Positions 34,739-36,302 of a DNA stretch of 36,302 nucleotides are shown here, one piece after another. The notes below the pieces were generated by a model. It was given only the letters and a program-made list of their open reading frames with translations, was not told the DNA's origin and did not search any database. Made by a program: the position numbers and the translations under genes. Numbering within the stretch: position 1 is the stretch's first letter; every line of letters starts with the position of its first letter. Source of the stretch: Bacteroidales bacterium (GTDB lineage Bacteria; Bacteroidota; Bacteroidia; Bacteroidales; UBA932); assembly GCA_012510445.1 (NCBI GenBank), contig JAAZIA010000046.1:1-36302 (forward strand), read 5' to 3'.

Positions 34739-36274
34739 CTAGAAGACAATTCCATCTGCAGGTTGGTGCGAAACATAAAATGCATTGCCCACTTGCGGTG
34801 ATTCATTGTAAGCAGCTCTTCTGCCTACAATCGTAATCAAATCTCCTTCCTTCAGTCCCGTCTCTGCAAGCAGAGTTTGGAATAGCCTGGAGGCACCACG
34901 CCATCCCGGAACCAGTCCGTACACGTACACCTCGGAAGTTCCATCCGATATGTTGAAGTTCCCGTATTGGTCTGTCTCTGATAAAGTACCTACCGTACCC
35001 ACCAGACGATAATACGTGTCGCCAACAGCAGCCTCTAAAAACTCTGAGAGCGTGGCTTCTACAACCGGAATGTGTTCTTCTACCGTTGCGTTAACACCTT
35101 GTGGAGTTCCGGCATACGACCCGCGAGGAGTCACAACCGTGACAATATCACCCTCTTTTATGCCCATGTTCTTCCACTGCTTTGTTTGGCCGTGTTCATC
35201 AAGTATACCGTAAATGTACACTTCACCGGTAGCATCTTTTATGTAAATATTTCCATAATCGTTGCCCGTATCCCGGGTGATGAGACCTGAAATCCGATAT
35301 TGTGTAGCGTCTTCTGCAGCCGCAATAAATTCCTCAATGGTAGCATCGATAATGGCTCCTATTTGCGTAACAACAACCCTAACGGTAGAAGAATTACCGC
35401 CTTTGGCAGAAGTAAAGGAAATGCTTGCCGTACGGTCTCCTCCCAGGTTGGGCTCTGCCACAAAAGCTACGCGCGTAGAATCATCAGCTCCTTTACTCAT
35501 GGATTTGACAGAAAGCCAATCTTCATTGTATTCTATATCCAGTCCATCCCCCTTGTACAGAACAGCTACTTCAAACATGCCGCCCTCCTTGGGTACTTCC
35601 ACTGCCTCCACTGCCGCTGTAATAAGCGAAGGAGTAATCTTATCAACGGTCACGTCTACCAGTTCAATTTCCGCTCCGTATGTTAAGCGCGGACCGTGGA
35701 CCATTACGCGGTCTCCCACTGCCAGGCCCAGGCTCAAAAAATTTTGCGTGTTGCCTTTGGCATCCAATGTTCCGTAAATCAACAACTCTCCCGTTCCGTC
35801 ATTCAAACGCCAGTTTCCATAAACGGTATTTTCAATGACCATTACCTGCCCTTCTACCCAATATATCTTGCCATCGACCCCGTTTTCTCTCACTTCTTTA
35901 CACGTTGAGAGAACAATTTCCTGAGGACCGGCAATTTGGGTTACGGTCAACACCTGCACCTTTCCGGCGCAGTGTATATACACTTCAGAAAAATAATCTG
36001 ACTCCGTAGCCCCTGTAGAAAAAGTAACTTTTGTACCTTCCGGAGCAGCACCCCCACTGGTGGGAGTTACCGTCAACCAATCCGGGACATTGGTAATGTT
36101 CCAACTTTCAGTAGCTATCAGGGTAATTGTCTTTGAACCGCCCCCTTTAGCAAAGCCAATATAGGACATGTCCACTTTTACCTCTTTCAAGTTGGGTATC
36201 TCTATTTCATCTTTACAGCCTGTAAGTAATGCTGCAAAGGCAAAAACCGATAATAATATATATTTAAGTTTCAT
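34739..36274 (-). CDS. Surface lipoprotein with two BACON domains and three OB-fold-like repeats
   Basis: The 511-residue protein has lipobox LLTGC (Cys20) followed at once by KDE, an acidic start like the lipoprotein export signals that send Bacteroidota lipoproteins to the cell surface. The order seen is BACON 1 (about 30-112, SWNITNVPDWLTVTPTSGG), OB-like 1 (130-215), BACON 2 (218-308, EDWLSV), OB-like 2 (309-405) and OB-like 3 (405-500). Each OB-like unit repeats the pattern YGN-(W/I/F), DGTGE or similar, (I/V)YG and GD-(R/I/L)-(V/I)-T or M-V. BACON domains bind or space surface ligands such as carbohydrate; OB folds often bind nucleic acid or sugars. It lies upstream of the TonB-dependent receptor, with its own terminator. 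Function is inferred, not shown. Confidence 0.85.
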   Translation of the reverse strand: MKLKYILLSVFAFAALLTGCKDEIEIPNLKEVKVDMSYIGFAKGGGSKTITLIATESWNITNVPDWLTVTPTSGGAAPEGTKVTFSTGATESDYFSEVYIHCAGKVQVLTVTQIAGPQEIVLSTCKEVRENGVDGKIYWVEGQVMVIENTVYGNWRLNDGTGELLIYGTLDAKGNTQNFLSLGLAVGDRVMVHGPRLTYGAEIELVDVTVDKITPSLITAAVEAVEVPKEGGMFEVAVLYKGDGLDIEYNEDWLSVKSMSKGADDSTRVAFVAEPNLGGDRTASISFTSAKGGNSSTVRVVVTQIGAIIDATIEEFIAAAEDATQYRISGLITRDTGNDYGNIYIKDATGEVYIYGILDEHGQTKQWKNMGIKEGDIVTVVTPRGSYAGTPQGVNATVEEHIPVVEATLSEFLEAAVGDTYYRLVGTVGTLSETDQYGNFNISDGTSEVYVYGLVPGWRGASRLFQTLLAETGLKEGDLITIVGRRAAYNESPQVGNAFYVSHQPADGIVF

Positions 36275-36302
36275 AAGGTAAGTTTTAGCTGATTAGTTAA
36301 AA

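Noticed and set aside
1-36302. CRISPR arrays, insertion sequences, phage genes, rRNA
   Set aside because: No regularly spaced repeats, transposase or integrase motifs, terminal inverted repeats or rRNA segments were seen on either strand.

Overview
The window reads as chromosomal DNA of a member of the Bacteroidales (Bacteroidota). The grounds are a SusD/RagB lipoprotein, a large Oar-like TonB-dependent receptor with an N-terminal carboxypeptidase-regulatory-like domain, a BACON-domain surface lipoprotein, many lipobox signal peptides, a CarA/CarB pair of the CAD-like type, and promoters of the Bacteroidota TTG...TAnnTTTG type instead of sigma-70 -35/-10 boxes. No insertion sequence, phage gene, CRISPR array or rRNA is visible. 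Coding density is very high, and no gap over 300 bases lacks a gene or tRNA.

Layout. 1-1972 (+) is a SusD-like lipoprotein, the end of a SusCD-type operon whose receptor lies outside the window; it is the only gene on the + strand. A bidirectional terminator at 1995-2028 separates it from everything else, which is on the - strand. Read in transcription order from the right end: (a) 36274-34739, a BACON/OB-fold lipoprotein with its own terminator; (b) 34584-31252, a TonB-dependent receptor with terminator; (c) 31147-23208, a tightly packed array of two tandem 5'-nucleotidase-like lipoproteins, yraN, a GDP-mannose pyrophosphorylase, arginine deiminase, an M55 D-aminopeptidase, pheS, then tRNA-Gly and tRNA-Leu, each tRNA followed by a hairpin terminator; (d) 23012-18957, a small lipoprotein plus a large secreted M6 metalloprotease; (e) fhs; (f) a GH3 glycosidase, carA and carB; (g) a seven-gene piece of the S10 ribosomal operon, rplC-rplD-rplW-rplB-rpsS-rplV-rpsC, with its own promoter and terminator; (h) a GT4 glycosyltransferase, an M3 dipeptidase and a serine hydrolase with a promoter directly after the ribosomal terminator.

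The most unusual points are these. First, the S10 operon segment is cut off at both ends: there is no rpsJ upstream and no rplP downstream. Second, carA has lost the end of its glutaminase active site (no HPE motif, plus Gln to Leu in the GHQ motif) through what looks like a frameshifting deletion, while carB is intact. Third, an OB-fold/BACON lipoprotein with a surface-export-like signal, a TonB-dependent receptor without SusD and two tandem 5'-nucleotidase lipoproteins lie side by side, which suggests (inference only) capture and processing of extracellular nucleic acid or nucleotides. Fourth, the M6 protease carries a 270-residue tandem internal duplication. Fifth, several TAnnTTTG boxes lie only 5-7 bases before a start codon, suggesting near-leaderless transcripts.
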